Shown piece after piece: positions 9,844 through 24,800 of a DNA stretch of 64,000 nt. Below the pieces are notes generated by a model. That model had not been told where the DNA came from. It did not search any database and saw only the letters and a list, made by a program, of their open reading frames with translations. The DNA lies in the NCBI GenBank assembly GCA_921293015.1, contig OV121092.1:46089064-46153063 (forward strand). The letters are read 5' to 3'. Both the position numbers and the translations under genes were made by a program. Position 1 is the first letter of the stretch. Every line of letters begins with the position of its first letter. Source of the DNA: Phorcus lineatus. Taxonomy: Eukaryota; Mollusca; Gastropoda; Trochida; Trochidae.

Positions 9844-12800
9844 CTGCAACATGGCATGGGCCAGGTTAAAGGGAGGCAATCTTCACTGTGTATTATTCTG
9901 ATTTTTATCATTTTTAAAAAGGGTATTCAAAAACTATGTCCAATAAATGAGTAACTTATAGGATATGTGGATTTACTACTTCTTTATTACACAATGTTAT
10001 TACTACAGAGAGGCTTTTAGATGATTGTTTAAATGTTGTGCAATGAGTTTTGTGAATTCAAAGCGAACTTCTTGCAGTTTAGTTTACTTCTTTGGGAAGC
10101 ATATTAGAATATAGTTCAAAGCAATTAATTAGGTTTTTCAAACTTGTGCCTTACCTTGGCAAGTCTGATGCCCATGAGCCACTGGTCCATGGATGTTTTA
10201 CTCTCAGCACACAGGTAGCGGATGTACTTGGAGTTCTTCTTCTGGATCTGCGGGTGCTGCAAAACAATGGTTGGTTAGGTCAGATTCAAATTTCATAGCT
10301 TTTAATGAGTTTGAGATGGTCATATTAGATTCAAATTTCATAGCTTTTCACGAGTTGAGATGGTCATATTAGATTCCAATTTCATAGCTTTTCACGAGTT
10401 GAGATGGTCATATTATATTCAAATCAAATCAAACTGTAAGCAGGAAGTGGAGTGGGAAAATAACAGATAATTAACATAAAAATGATCCCCCAGAGAGATC
10501 ATTTACATAAGTAAACTCCCCCTCGCCCCCCTCCATTGTTTCCAGGATCTACCAATGTGATTGTGCTTGAACGCATGGATTGGATTCCAATAATAACAGT
10601 AATAGATAGATAGATAGATTATAATAATAATAATAATAGATTGGAGCAAGTGCTCAGACACTGATGATTTGTTTCTAATTGACACCAGAGCTACGCTACA
10701 AAATATCTCTAACCGCTTAATCTGAATGTGTATGTTTCTCTGCGTTTCTTAACTAAAGTGTTTTGTAAATCAGACGGTTATTTAATCAATTAATAAGTGA
10801 GACCGTCAGCACATTCTTTATTGATTTGAGGGAACATGAAAGTTCATTCTACTGGGTGAACAGGTTGCATTATGACTTATATTATGAAATATGTTAGAAA
10901 AAACTTTCTCGATTCATATAGATTTATATGTCACAACATAAAGTTATTTTTAAAAAAAACATATAGTAATTTATGAAAAATATTGTAGAGTTGTTATTTT
11001 TAAATACATTCATATGTTTCTAAGAAAAAAAGAAAACCCCCATTTCAGACCCTTAAAACCCCGATTGAGAAGGAAAAACACCAATTTCAGTCCTAAAAAA
11101 ACCCCATCGACTATTTTGGATGATGCCATGTATTCTTCTTGAGCTGATAAAAGGAACACAAGCAACACAGGCATTCTTACAGCCCATGCATTTCCAGGAC
11201 CAAATCACACAGAGCAACCATCTATTACCTTCAATGCAAAACAGTGATCAGTGGGGGCGTGGTACTTCTTCTTCCAACCTATCCCATTGTACGGCTCCAC
11301 AAAGTCAAACTGCACTAGACATGCAAGGTCCTTCGGTGACTGTAAAACAACAAGATAATTCCTGATGATATGAAACAAACAACAAAATGATACATATCAA
11401 CTAAAAAAAATTCAATTAGGGTTAAACAACTTCTTAACATTGGGGATGTTTCACTCTTTTTAAAAGTAAAAATGTCTGTAAAGATTTCAGAATCTTTCAC
11501 TCAACATTTTTAAGTTATTAAAGTTTTAGTTCTTGCTGAATTATCCTCAAAAAGATCTTTTTTAACATCACGCAAGTTTGTTTTGAGAGTAAATTAAGTA
11601 AATCTTCATCTTGTGATGCAGAAATTAATCACCTTGCTGATCTTCCCCTTTGGATTATAGTACAGTCCAGACGCTCGTAAAACAAAGAAATATTTTTTCC
11701 AGGCCTTCTTGCCGTCAGATTTGAGATACAAAGCTCCCTCCACTTCAGGCACCTTCACGCAGGTTGAAGAAAAATACTCCTGGAACAAAAATGATTCGAT
11801 TAATTTGAGGAAAACAAATTTGGAAGATAAAAACAACTTTCACAAAGGCAAAAGTTAACCAATGCCAAAAGGTTAATCAAATAATGAGTAATTAATTAAT
11901 TATTTTAATTGACCTTAGCAAAATTGCTAGGTGATGAGATTGAGTTTCCAAAAATATTACTCGGGGAAGATATAATATATATATAATAATGTATAATATA
12001 TTTTCTATACCTCCCTCCAGATGTTGAGAAAAAGGTAATTCAACACAGAGGCAATGTTTACATTATAAGAATGTACTGTTGATTCTGAATGGATGAAGTG
12101 AATGACGAAATTGTACAAGAGCACAAAATGTCTCTCGATTTTTAACGAGTTTTAATTGAAGATATTTTTTCTTCACTTTGCTTCTATGACACAAGCTTTT
12201 ATTCACATTGAAATGTCAACATTTTGTTATAAAATAAAAGGATTAAAACAATTTCTAATAATTTGTTTCAATCTATTTTGAAACTTTGAACTGTCTTTAC
12301 CTGTCCCAACAAACAAAGATTTTACCTGTATCAACCTCTCCTGCTGACTGGGGCCAAGTGACACACCTTTTTCTGACGAGGTTCCAAGCAACAGGTATTT
12401 CTGTAGACAAAGTATAAAAAAAAATTAATCAAAAGTACCCTTAGTCAGGCTCATGAAATATATTGTCATAGAAATGTCCATATTACCTACGCAGAATACA
12501 ACTAGGGTACACTTTTAAGTTTTCACTTACGAAAAGATTTTTAAAATTCTATTAAAATTAAATCCTTAATATTTTGGAATCAAATTGACTTGTATAAATC
12601 AGTAAAGCAATAATCAATGATGTATAACATTGACATGGAAAGGTCTCTGTAACTTTAAAGTCTCATAATGTAGGGAAATTCTAAGGTGCCATATGCTAAA
12701 GATTCATAATCAGTTTCAAAAGTGAGTGAAGTTTCATAAAATCTACAGTTCAACATAAAATGGGCTGGAAAATCTTCGAACTCCTTCTTTTCTCAAACAA

Positions 12801-15800
12801 AGTCATATTGTAAACAACAAGGCTGGAATTGAATTGTGTTACAGAGTAGTCTCCCTTGTGCTTCCCAACATACACACTGGCAGTTCAAATTCAAACTTTC
12901 CGCGTTATTCTTCATACGAAGTGCCATAAGAATACAAATAGTGTATCGAGTTGGCACTACACCAATGGACTTATTGAATAAGACATAAGAAAAATGGATT
13001 TTGTTTCAGGCAGGCAGTTGTTGTATACCAGTGGATTTATCAATTCAGCGTAATAAATATGAGTTGTTAAATATATTCTTCATATTCTCTTTGCATTCAC
13101 AATTGCATAAAGTCGTGCTTGACAAATTACACACATACTTAAACTCAGTTTCAGAAGTATGGTGTGACATCTGTACATTTGTAGAGGAGAGAGGTTGGAA
13201 ACAATAAGTGAAAAGAAGATTACTTGGTTCGATGCTTTTAGTCATTTATTCGGCAGTGGCATTTTAATGACAAACATTATAACCTCTTCAACATATGATC
13301 ATTTATACATGTGGAATTATGATATATCTTGTTCAAATGTAACACATAATACATTGGATGTAAACACATTGTAAACAAGTTGGGGTAATAAAAAGGAAAA
13401 AAATAAAAACAAAATGTTACAGTGTTCCTCACTTTCCAAATAAGTGTGTGATATTATAACAATGATTCAACCTCTCACAAGCAATTAAACTTACCTCTGG
13501 GTGCTTAAATAGGTCGTATTTTTCTTGTCTTTCCTCAAATAAGATTTTGTTCTTGGAGTCCCGTGTCCACATGACCATGTTTTCCACCAGTGAATCGTGG
13601 TCCTCAAGAATTCTCTCTGAAACACAAACAATAAAGTTTTTAACTAAAAATAATCTTTTAGCATTCATATCCCGAAACAGACATTTTCATAATTTGAATT
13701 AGGAATAGAAAATTTTGAATTTAACACAAGAGCATAAATTCTGTTTTAAGGCTCATTCCTATTCCAATGGTACATGGTATTTGTTGATGTAACAAAAACT
13801 TCACAAGAACTGACTGCAAGTTTATCAATAGCCAAGAAACATGAAACATATGAATACATCATGTAAACAAACAAATATTTCAGAGACGCAAAATAAGTAT
13901 TGACTTGAAATTCAAGACTGAATCACTTATATAAATCTATTCCTTCCTTTTGCTTCTCAAACAACATCCTGTTGAAACAAGTTTAATTAATCTTTCATCT
14001 ATTTGAACTCGATTTTAACCATTTTATTTCTTGCCGGAAATGCTTAATGCTACAGTCAGTCAATTATCCGTCTGGCAATATTAGAAATAACAGAGTCTTA
14101 AGTTCATCACCCAAGGTTTGGAAGATCAGGATTCACAATAACATCAGGTAGCCGAGTTAATCATGATGTTCATTTTCTCCGTAGAAATCCTATCTTGTTA
14201 GTAATTACCTCTTAATTAACTCCCTGAACTTAAAGACCTTAGTGTTTCCAGACAAGGATTTAGAAGATGCTGAGTTTAGAATGTCTTAAAGATAATGCAT
14301 TATGTGTATCGTGGAAATTTATTTTGAGAGGTAAAATTTTTGCCACAGAAACACTTGGTAATTAAACTTTAACTCCATAAGATAGAGAGTTTTTTTGGAG
14401 ACTAACAGATTTCAAAATTCACAAACATTAGTTTCCTATGTAGTATCTTAAAACTACCATGAAAGATAAATTATATAATAAATTAAATTAGCATTGCCTC
14501 TCTCCCTAGCCTCCTTGCCAAATGGCTGGAGGGCAAAGGTCACCAAACACAAACACAATGGAGAAACACTCAGATCAGCACCGCGGCAAGGTATGAGTGA
14601 TATGCTTGGTCTGGTTTCAATGAGATTGCTCGAGAGGCCAACATGATTTCTTTTACAGCACTGTGCTCCGAGATGACTACAAGAATTTAAATCAAACAGG
14701 ATATTAACTCAATTGTTATTAGGAAAAGTTAACGTGCACTTGTACACATATGAAAAATATAACACTGCTTATGTCTCACAAAATTAAAAAAGATACATCC
14801 ATCTGGTCCATCCACTCACCCATAAGCATGTCCGGCATGTGTTCCACCACAGTGAGTCTGGGGTTGAGGCGAACATGGTTCTTGTCGGCAAGCACACTGG
14901 ACACCTGACCAACGGTCATCTTCTCGTCCACAAGGATACTCTTGCTGCTGCCATCTTTAGCAAACGCTCTCACAAATAACTGAAAAATGAATATTCTTCA
15001 TGAAACAACCAATTTATAGTATAAATTTTTTAAGTGAGGAGCCAGAAAGTTAACAAATTCATAATCTTAGCTTGCAAAAATGACTTAAATAATGTAAATA
15101 TTTGCTTATATCTTTATTTCTTATAATAATAGTGTACCTATAATTACAGAGTAAAGATAATATTTTCTCAGTAAATGCAAACAATACATAGGGTCAACAA
15201 TCACAACAAGAAGGTTCAAGAAAGTGAGAGATATTACTATACCCTTTCCAGAACTAACTTTAAACTCTATAACCCTTTCTTGACAATATTTGAGAGAAAG
15301 TTAAAGTATGCTTACCATATCTTTAATATGTGAACAACATGAATGCCGCCAAGTTCTTTTACATGAGAATGAAACAAATTCACCAGTGCTATATCCCTAT
15401 ATTTGCTTCTTTACCTTTGAACTCAAACTTCCTTCTTGCAGACCTTTGTGTATTGGTTCTCTTTAATAAAGATTTCAACTCATGCATAAATATGACCTAT
15501 GTGAAGAGTGAATTTAAGTATCCTGGATGATGTATAATTGTAACCTAGTAAACACAGCTTTGGAATGCACTTTTTAACACTATAGAACAAAGATACACAA
15601 TTTTCATACAATGAAGAACAATTTAACACTTTTCACAACCTTGTGGAACACACCTCTTACATTTAGCATTTACGTGCCACATTTAATGTGAGTGACATAT
15701 TGGAAGGTGGTTTCAAACTAATTAAGTGGATAAAACTACCTTTCTTATTTTGGCTTCTTTTATTTTTTCGAGGGCTATTCGAATCTTCTCTGCTTTCAAT

Positions 15801-18800
15801 CTTGCTTTTTGTTCCTCCTGCGAAAGGAAAAGGAAACATTTAATGACAGGGTTGAAATCTTTCACACTCCTAGAACATTTGATGTAGAGCATAAACAGCA
15901 ACAAGAACTCAAATAACCACAACAATAATTGACATTTATGGATTTAAAAGATCATGATATTAATAAGTGAATACTTCACTTTTGAAAGTTTTTAAAATCA
16001 TTTCTTATTTCTCTTGAGTATGCATGGTTTCAATAAGGATAATGCAGGCAACATTGGAGATGAACATGAATCAATTTATAATAAATGAATAAAATTAAGC
16101 CATAAATGGCTGCATTTCATAACAATAAGATCACACATATTTTTTTTAACAACTCCAAAACATGGTGAATTTCTCAATAAAGAAATTGTTATCCAGATAT
16201 CTTGTCTTTCATAATCCCTAATAATTAATTATGCTAAATTAAAGCTTTCAGAGACAATGTGTCAGTCAGGAGATTAGAACAGCTGTACCAAGAGTTATGT
16301 CTGAAGTAATAGAATCTATTTCTAGGTTGTCTTATCATCCATCAGCCTGCACTCACAAGACAAACTTCTTAATTCAGCTCAGCAGTAACTTGTTAATGTT
16401 TTCAATTTTTGAATGATATTTTTCACCACTTTATATGTCTTCATTGGTTCATGTTCACATGTTGATAAAAGATAATTGTTGCATTTGGTACTTTAATTTT
16501 CAAGATCAGTAAATGGCTTACTTAAATTTTGGCTTATCTAATTTGTATAAATGCACACAAATTATGGACACGAATGGAAGATAAAGGGATGGAAATAGAG
16601 TTTTAAAAAAAACCCCAGCTGAAACAGATGGAATTAAGGTTCCAGGGAGGTATTCTATGAATGAAATTCACTTAGAAGAACCAACCTAAAACAGAAGAAA
16701 TCAGCTGATCAGCTGAAAATCGCTATTTCTGTTAAGATACCAGTTGAATGATACAAATCATTCAGTCAGAGGTTGTGACATGATTATCAAAATGTGACAA
16801 ACTTAATTCATAAAGATCAAAACAGATATTTCCTGATTTAGAAATGAGCATTTATATTTCTTATCATCCTTCTTCTTAATCAATGATATCTGTTACAATA
16901 CAGGATAAAGATTCACGAGAAAAAATTGTTATTTTCTAAAAGTGATTTCTGCACATGTGCACATATGATGTATCATCTTAAGACTATGTTTACATGAGAA
17001 AAGATATAGTATAAACAGGAGATAACCACGAAAAAGGACCAGATACTTAATATTAAAAAGAGCTAGAAAATTAAAAATCTATACTCAAACTCTTAGAGCA
17101 CTGGCACATTGATTTAACAGCCTAAACATGGCAAAAATTGTTGCAGCAAGAATAACCCAGGGAGAGGCTGCAGTAGACAGATCAAAGGGCTTCAGTATAT
17201 TCAAAGTGGATTGTAATCTCCCTGGCTGTAGGCCAAACACGGAGGGACCTCTGGGTACTTCCTAGTCAATATAATACTGCAGCTGAGTGGAAGAGGCAAA
17301 AACAGTTTCAACCATGGTATCAAAGACATCAATTGAAGGAAATGATTTTCATTCAGTGGACAGGATAGGTTTTGACACTAAATCTAATGATTATGGTATA
17401 AGGTCTTTGAGAAACATATTTAAATGATAGGTAAATTTTTGGTTTTGATCAACAAGTGTCTTGATTGTCATTTTTAGAGGTTGCATTGGTTGGTTTTTCC
17501 GATGACTGATTATACTAATGTGTAAAGTTTCCATGATCATATGACAAAGGTTATGTCCAAGAATATGATATTAGTTATGTCTATGGGAAAAGTTTTTATA
17601 TTTCATAAAAAAAAATGTTTGTTTTTTAAGGGGTTTTCAAATATAATGCCGATTACACAAATTGATAAAAATAATCAAGGTAATCAATTTGGTGCTTTTT
17701 ATAACCAATTTCCATTAAAACAAATCTCTTGTTATATGTCATTTGTCACCCTCTGTTAATTCACAGCCTCTATCAATGATAATTTACCAACAGAAAAATT
17801 TCTTCTCTCAAGTTGTTCATCTCGTCTTAAATCATTATTGGCTTTATCTCACAAGGTTTGGAACTGAATGGCTTTGATGTGGTAACTTTTCTTAGAGGTG
17901 AATTTTTTGTAATAATATTTAATAACTTCAACAAGCCACAACCTTCAAAAACTCTGAAATTAAAGTAACTTCCAAAGAAGTAAGTGCCTGATCTCCTTTT
18001 AGAACTGGGGATCCAAAATCCTTTTCCAAACAAAATGATACCTAAATCAACACTTCCAGTTCTGTCATTAATTTGAGGACTTAACCATTTGTATCAAAAG
18101 ATATTTTTCTTAACCCCTAAAACCTCTCTCATATTGTTCATTTGTACAGAAGGATGTTTTTTGATAACCTTAAAATAATCTGACCAACAAATACAGGCGG
18201 TCTAAAATATTCTGGATTGGTAACATCTGAGGTGAAGATTGTGGCAAACAGGTTTTAAGAAGACATGAAAAGACCTGAATTTCCTTATTTAAAGCAGCTA
18301 AAGCAAAGAGGTGAAACTGAAGTGAAGGAGAGGGTAAAGGAGCCATGTTTAGAAAGGTCTCTCAATTCATCTTGCTTGACGTCACAGACTTCTATCTTGC
18401 ATCCAGCATGCCTAAGACGATTCACTTTATTCAATATTTCTTCTAATTACTTGCCCCTGCCATTTAGTGGTCGAAGGTATCTGGAAATGAGGAACTCAGA
18501 ATCGGAATACTCCCTTGGGAACTTTACAAATTAATCAACTGATGGGTGTTTATAAGAGAAAAGATAAATGGTCATTGGCTGAGGGCGGAATTATATTCAT
18601 TCATCTTTTTATTTAATGCCTTTGGTTTTTACTTTGTACATAAAATATGGTTAAGTGTTGAGAAAGGCATATTGATACTTTAAAACAAATTTCTTATTAA
18701 ATAGAATTCCTTTATAGACTTGAATCACATCAATTTGAAAAGGAAAAAAAATTTCAGAAATGATTTAAGCTTACATGCATGGCTATAGATAAGAAAAATT

Positions 18801-21800
18801 GGTATGCAATAGTTAAAGGTTATTTTCCATTAACTTTTTATTTGAAAGTTATAAACTTTTCAAACACTTTTTACCAAATTGATACATGATAATCCATTTA
18901 AGTACGAATTTCAACAGTCAATAATAAATGTTACCAATTCATCAATCTTGAGCAGTGAATTATTCCAATAAATGAATTAGAAAACACGTTAGATTCATAT
19001 TCTTTTGCACGACAAACTCAAATCTGACATCATTCAATCTTTGGACCTATACGGTTTCAGGTCAAAACTGACAATCATCCCTATGAAACTATCCACAGAT
19101 ATTTCACCTCCCTCAACACTTGCAAATTCAATTACATTAGGGCCTCCCCAATTAGTTGGACACCTACCGAGCTCTCACCATGCATCCCATGATTCCTCAT
19201 TAAGAATGTATCCCATGATGCTTCATCAAGTAAACATATACTATTTCCCCAACACCTGGCAGAAGAACCTTTCAAAATGGCCGCCAGATTGACTGAAGCA
19301 GACGCCAACTTTGAGAAGCATCTGTTCAAGTGCTTTCCAGAAGGGATGGAGGTTCTGACTAGATGATGAGGCTCATCTTGTTCTGTCTGTCTGTCTGTTC
19401 ATCTGTTGTTCCTATCAAGTTGCATATACTAGTTCAGGTTTATTGTCGTTATAGGCAAACGTTTCTTTGGTTATCTCTGCTAAAGTAATTCTGAAGCACA
19501 ACTGCAGGTGATGAGGCTTGTTGCCAGGCATTTTGTAAGCTCTTCATTTTAAAATACTTGATTCATTTCCTCAACATGAACCTTAGATATAGATGAAAAT
19601 AGTTGGAAACAAAGAGGGGGAAAGATAGGAAACATTTTGGCAGTAAAGCCCAGTTCTTCCAAACCAGGGATCAAAATGTGGGTTTAGAATTGCAATGTTA
19701 CTAAAATGTGAGTTTATCTTTACATTTCTGGAAATACACAAGAACCATATCCCATCATAAACAACTCCCCCCCCCCCCCATTCTGTTGGATTGATTATTT
19801 TTTAATCATTGGAACCAACACTGGAGAAAATAGAGTAGTTTAATGAGGTTTCATGAGAAGGAAATGCCGAATTTCAGCTACAGTATACGAGAGGAAACTG
19901 GCAGTTTCCTATAATTTCATGCAGAGTATACGCCTAGTTTCCAAACGAAGGATACTCTTGGAAATTATATTAAACTATATGAAACTAGAGGAAATTATTG
20001 AAAATTCTTAAAAACATTCTTTACTTCTACAAAAACAATATGCAAAAGGTATTATTGATTTACAACTTCAAAGATATGTAATTTGACGTTAATATCATGA
20101 GTTTGAATGGCATTGTCAAACATTTTCATCACAATTACTAGTGCAAGTATGACAAAAGAACAAAATTCAAAGGTTAAATATAGAACAACAGAAGTCAAAC
20201 TCGTGGCAGGAAAGGGGGAACTTTGGAAAATTTTAGATAACGTAGTGAATCTGACTCCACACTATCATAAAGCATTGATGTTGCAGATTAAACGAAATAT
20301 GATTATTGACTTGACAATTTGCTCGATAACCTAAAATGTTAATTACAAATCAAAATGTGTATATAAAATATATTTCAAGTTGGCCGAGTTATATATTATT
20401 TTGGATTTATTATACAATTAGATCTTCAAAAAACCGTCTTTTCAAATGTTTTGTCAACTGTAGTTAAATCACTGACATGAGCGTCAAAATTAGTATTTAG
20501 ACATCTATTTGACATGACTTGCAAAAATTGTTACATCAGTCAGTCCAATAGTTTGCAAAAGTATAAATATTGGATACAAAACCATGTGTTGATTCCGCTT
20601 AACATAACAAAATGATGATTGAAACGTTGCAACTTGTTTATGTATGATCATTGAATATACAACTATTACAGTCACAACATGTTTACAAAAAGTAATATGT
20701 AGAAGGTAAACAAATAAAAATAATAAATTTAGACTAATATGCACTAATAACACGTAATATAATATTCTTTCTTAACACTAATCAAATATGACTTATCATT
20801 ACCTGCATTTTTCTTTGGGAATAATCTTTCAAAGTAGCCTTTCTTACACACATTATATCTGACAATATACAAACTACATGCAAATCGAATAAAGACATTT
20901 GTTGAATATCACTTTAATTCAATACCAGTTCTGTATTTTGCACCAAGTGATTCTCTTACTTAATTACCAGCAATTACAGTGGGAGCAATGATGTGTATTT
21001 GTGGTCGTTATGTATATCAGGGTGTGTATTATGATAAAGTGACACGACTACCCTGCTATTTATATGCCAGGGTCTTCCTTTGATGCAGATACGCATTCTG
21101 AAGGACATGGCACAATATTATCTTGTTGCTATACCTCTAAGGAGGCATATTGATATATTCAGTCTGACTCCTTTAATTATGTATAAAGACATCAAATTGA
21201 CAGCAATCCTAAACCTGTACTGTCTCGTGTATCATGCCATCGTAAATATTGTGACGTATTTATTATAATGAACATTAAAGTTTGAACCTGAATCTCTATT
21301 TTACAGATCAAGTACAAATAAGTACTATCTATTCGCCATTGGATTTCGGTATATCACCGATTGTATAGATGGTATAATAGCTCAGAAACTATTCTCAAGA
21401 CGTCTAGTTTCAGTTTACCTTTTGGTATGGGCGTTGTATGGGACGTAATTATGTCCTAAGACATGTTTACATAATACTTATTCTAAACTATGTTGAACTG
21501 TATACAAAAACTCATACTTAAGATACATTCTAGTTTATGTCGGTATTTGGTGTTGGCGTAATTATTAGTTATTATACATTTGATATAAGTAGTTCCCATT
21601 AAACGATGGGCAAATGTGTATTTAATGGATACTGTTTACAATTTATATTCTGATTAAAATAAACGACTTGTAACTTTGTTCAAATAACACTGAGTATTCA
21701 CAGAATGTTTTGTTTTGTAAATTATCTAATGGGAAAAAATGTTGCCTACTGATGCTGCCATTATGCAAGGGGCAATTGTTGGGGTAAGTCACGGTCAATT

Positions 21801-24800
21801 AATTTACAAATATGAAAAGGAAGGCGAATGGAGGAGGTCAAACATGACCTTTGAATGACATATAGTACGTTAATCAAAACAAGACGAGGAAAATATACTG
21901 TATCTGAATAATACAATCAGATTCATTACTACAGTCGTTTGGTGGATAACGTGTTTTGAACAATATTTCAATTATCAAAAGAGGCGGATGACAAGCATCC
22001 ATCCAAAAGAGAGTGGACTGATCAGGGAGAACGGAAAGGATAAGGGAAAGAGGGAAATAGAGACAATGGAGAGATAGACAGTAGGTTTTCCCCCGCCGGG
22101 CCACGAGCATGTTAACTTCGGCTGGCATAGACAGACAGACAGAAATAGTTTATCTAAGTGTGACAAGTCAATCAAGCACTTTGATAAAACATTATATAAT
22201 ATAACGTAAGTCTTTTAACAACCAGTCAAATTTTGGCTTATGACACACTGTACGAAAATATAACACATATATACTGTATACAAGTTATAGATAAATAGAT
22301 AATAAATAGCAGAATATATGCGATGATTTGAAATACAAGGTGATAAAAAGATAAGACGTAAAGGGGATTTTAAGTAAAAGATTGAAGCCTTAAAAACATA
22401 GTTTTAATAGTTATTTATTTATAAGTTTTAATTTTGCATAGCATAGCATAACTCTCGGTGTCTGACGCACGCAAACCACTACACTATGAGGTTGAGTCAA
22501 ATGGTCGCGGAATGATTAATAATAATGTAAAGATACACAAAACAACTAAGAATAACCAAACAGATATAATAATAAGACCAAACAATTTTTACAGTATATT
22601 TTGCAACCTCGAGATACATGTACCTATCATAAACGTATTTTTATTCAGTAATGTGTTAAGACACAGTATATCCTTTGTTTTATATAGAGTTTAATATATG
22701 GTACCTTTTAACATGTTTTACGCTTTATCGTATGTAGCCCATGATTATTTTTTGTTTGTTTTAGTCTCTCATAACCCTCAATGGGTGGCTCTTAATCTAT
22801 GTTTGTTTACCTGTATTAATGTTTTTAATGCAAAGAGGTGAGACTTTAATAAAATATTTGTCTGTCTGTCTATACTCCCGTTAACTAAGTACAAATACTT
22901 ATTTTCTGTTAGATATTAGATTCAGTACATAATAGCGTATCATCCGAAAGCGTCTTCCAATTTTCCTTACAAAAATTCATTTTAAGCCTTCGACTATTTG
23001 TTGTGATTCAAAACATACCAGTCTTCGATGGCCAATTGTTTATAAAAAGGACGCTCAAATGCACAGTGCAGACTGGTCAAGAAAATGCGTATCAAAAGTT
23101 AAGTAATGTATCAGATAACATTATAGTAAGATGAATATTACAATGTTTTTGTTGTTAACAGTCATTGCATCCATATTACTCCTGCATTAAAAAACAAGTT
23201 TAAAAAAAAATTATTTCAATAATTTCGTTTACTAATATCCTTTTCTGCTTTCAGCGAATAGAATAGCCCATACAATATACATTTTGTTAATCGGACTAGC
23301 CGGCAATCAATGATGCCTCTTTGATCTCAAATTGGTAATTAACTGGACGCAAGTGTGGATGATGGAACAGGAGGGAGTGGGGGGGGGGGGAGAGTGGGGG
23401 TAAGGGTGACATTCACTAGGCAGAAGCGTCTGACGGGATGCTTTTATTGTTATTCAGCGGTCTTTGAGACACAGAAATTATTCCCGCTATGCCCATGTCT
23501 ATTTTCCCTGTAATATCGGATTATAACATGTGACCCTTATTGGTTTAATCAAGAATGCGATTTTCATTGTGAAGTCGAATGAGAACTATAATATATAATA
23601 TAGATATAGCCAATGAAACGAGTTTACAATTTATTTAACAAGCTTAGAATGTTTAGCAATTCGTTATTTTATTAACAACATTCATTTCGGAGGTCAATTT
23701 ATTAGACATAGAACCACAGCACATCATACTTGAACCAAACGGTTAAATTGAAATGTCCAAAAACATATTTATCTGTTATTTGTTAACCTCAATCGACGAT
23801 GATGACGCTTCTCCCGAACACAGTGTTTAGAACAATATATTCACAGATGATAGGTTTGTAAAAGTGACAAATTGTTTACTAACGTATATCAATTCTTTTT
23901 AATATTTAGTGAAATGAGGGAGTTATTATTTTCCTGGGTCACCTTCGGATTATTAAATGATATCAAATGTATGAAAACTTTCATTAAAAATACTTAAACT
24001 CTACGATGTGCTAACAATAAACTAAGTTAATGTTTGGATCATTCAACAACAGATTTCATAACATTTTCAAAGATATTTTATATTTCTTTTAATAAGTCAT
24101 CATTCCTTTTTCCTTCCGCTGTCGCATCCCATGGTTATTGGTGACTGTCAGACATTCATAAAGGTTTCATCACATTTGAAAGGGTCTTATATATATAATC
24201 TAATATTACAGCTTACCTTTTCGTTGAGGTCTTACCGAGAAGCTTTCCAGGTCTCTGTTTGAACTGTGAGAAAGCAGGTGCACATTTATGCTCCATGGTA
24301 ATTAACAGTTCGTTAACTAGTCTAGCCGACAATCAAGGATGTCTCTCTGATCTCAACTTGACAATAAACTTGTTGGGCAGGATACGGGTGCGTGTGAGAG
24401 GGAGTCACCAATAGAAGTGACAGGCGCTAAGCAGACGTGTCTGACACACAAAAATTAACGAGATTAAAATCAGAAGTGAAATATACAAAAGAGCATCTTT
24501 TCCCCACCATAGTATGCCAATGATTTCATTAAAAATGAAGAACGTTGTGAGAATGAAAGTATTAATTAGTCTGTATACTGTACCACCTTAAGAAACTGAT
24601 GTTACCAAGTCACTCTAGGAATCAATATTGAATAATCGTGAATATTAAAAAGGTAGCTTATTTCAATGAATGTGTTCATTCAAAAATTAATGCACCGGGT
24701 CATTACATTACATTGTTTCGTCCATACAATTCAGACATAAGAAATGAAGTTTATAGATTCAGATTCAGATTTGTTTATTCAGTATTTCAGGCCTATAGTA

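Larger units (their letters stand above)
10257..11228 (-). other. MRL intron (exon H to I)
   Basis: A 972-bp intron that contains the 44-bp tandem repeat at 10282-10427 and a GATA/ATA microsatellite at about 10604-10638. No coding content was recognised. Confidence 0.85.
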
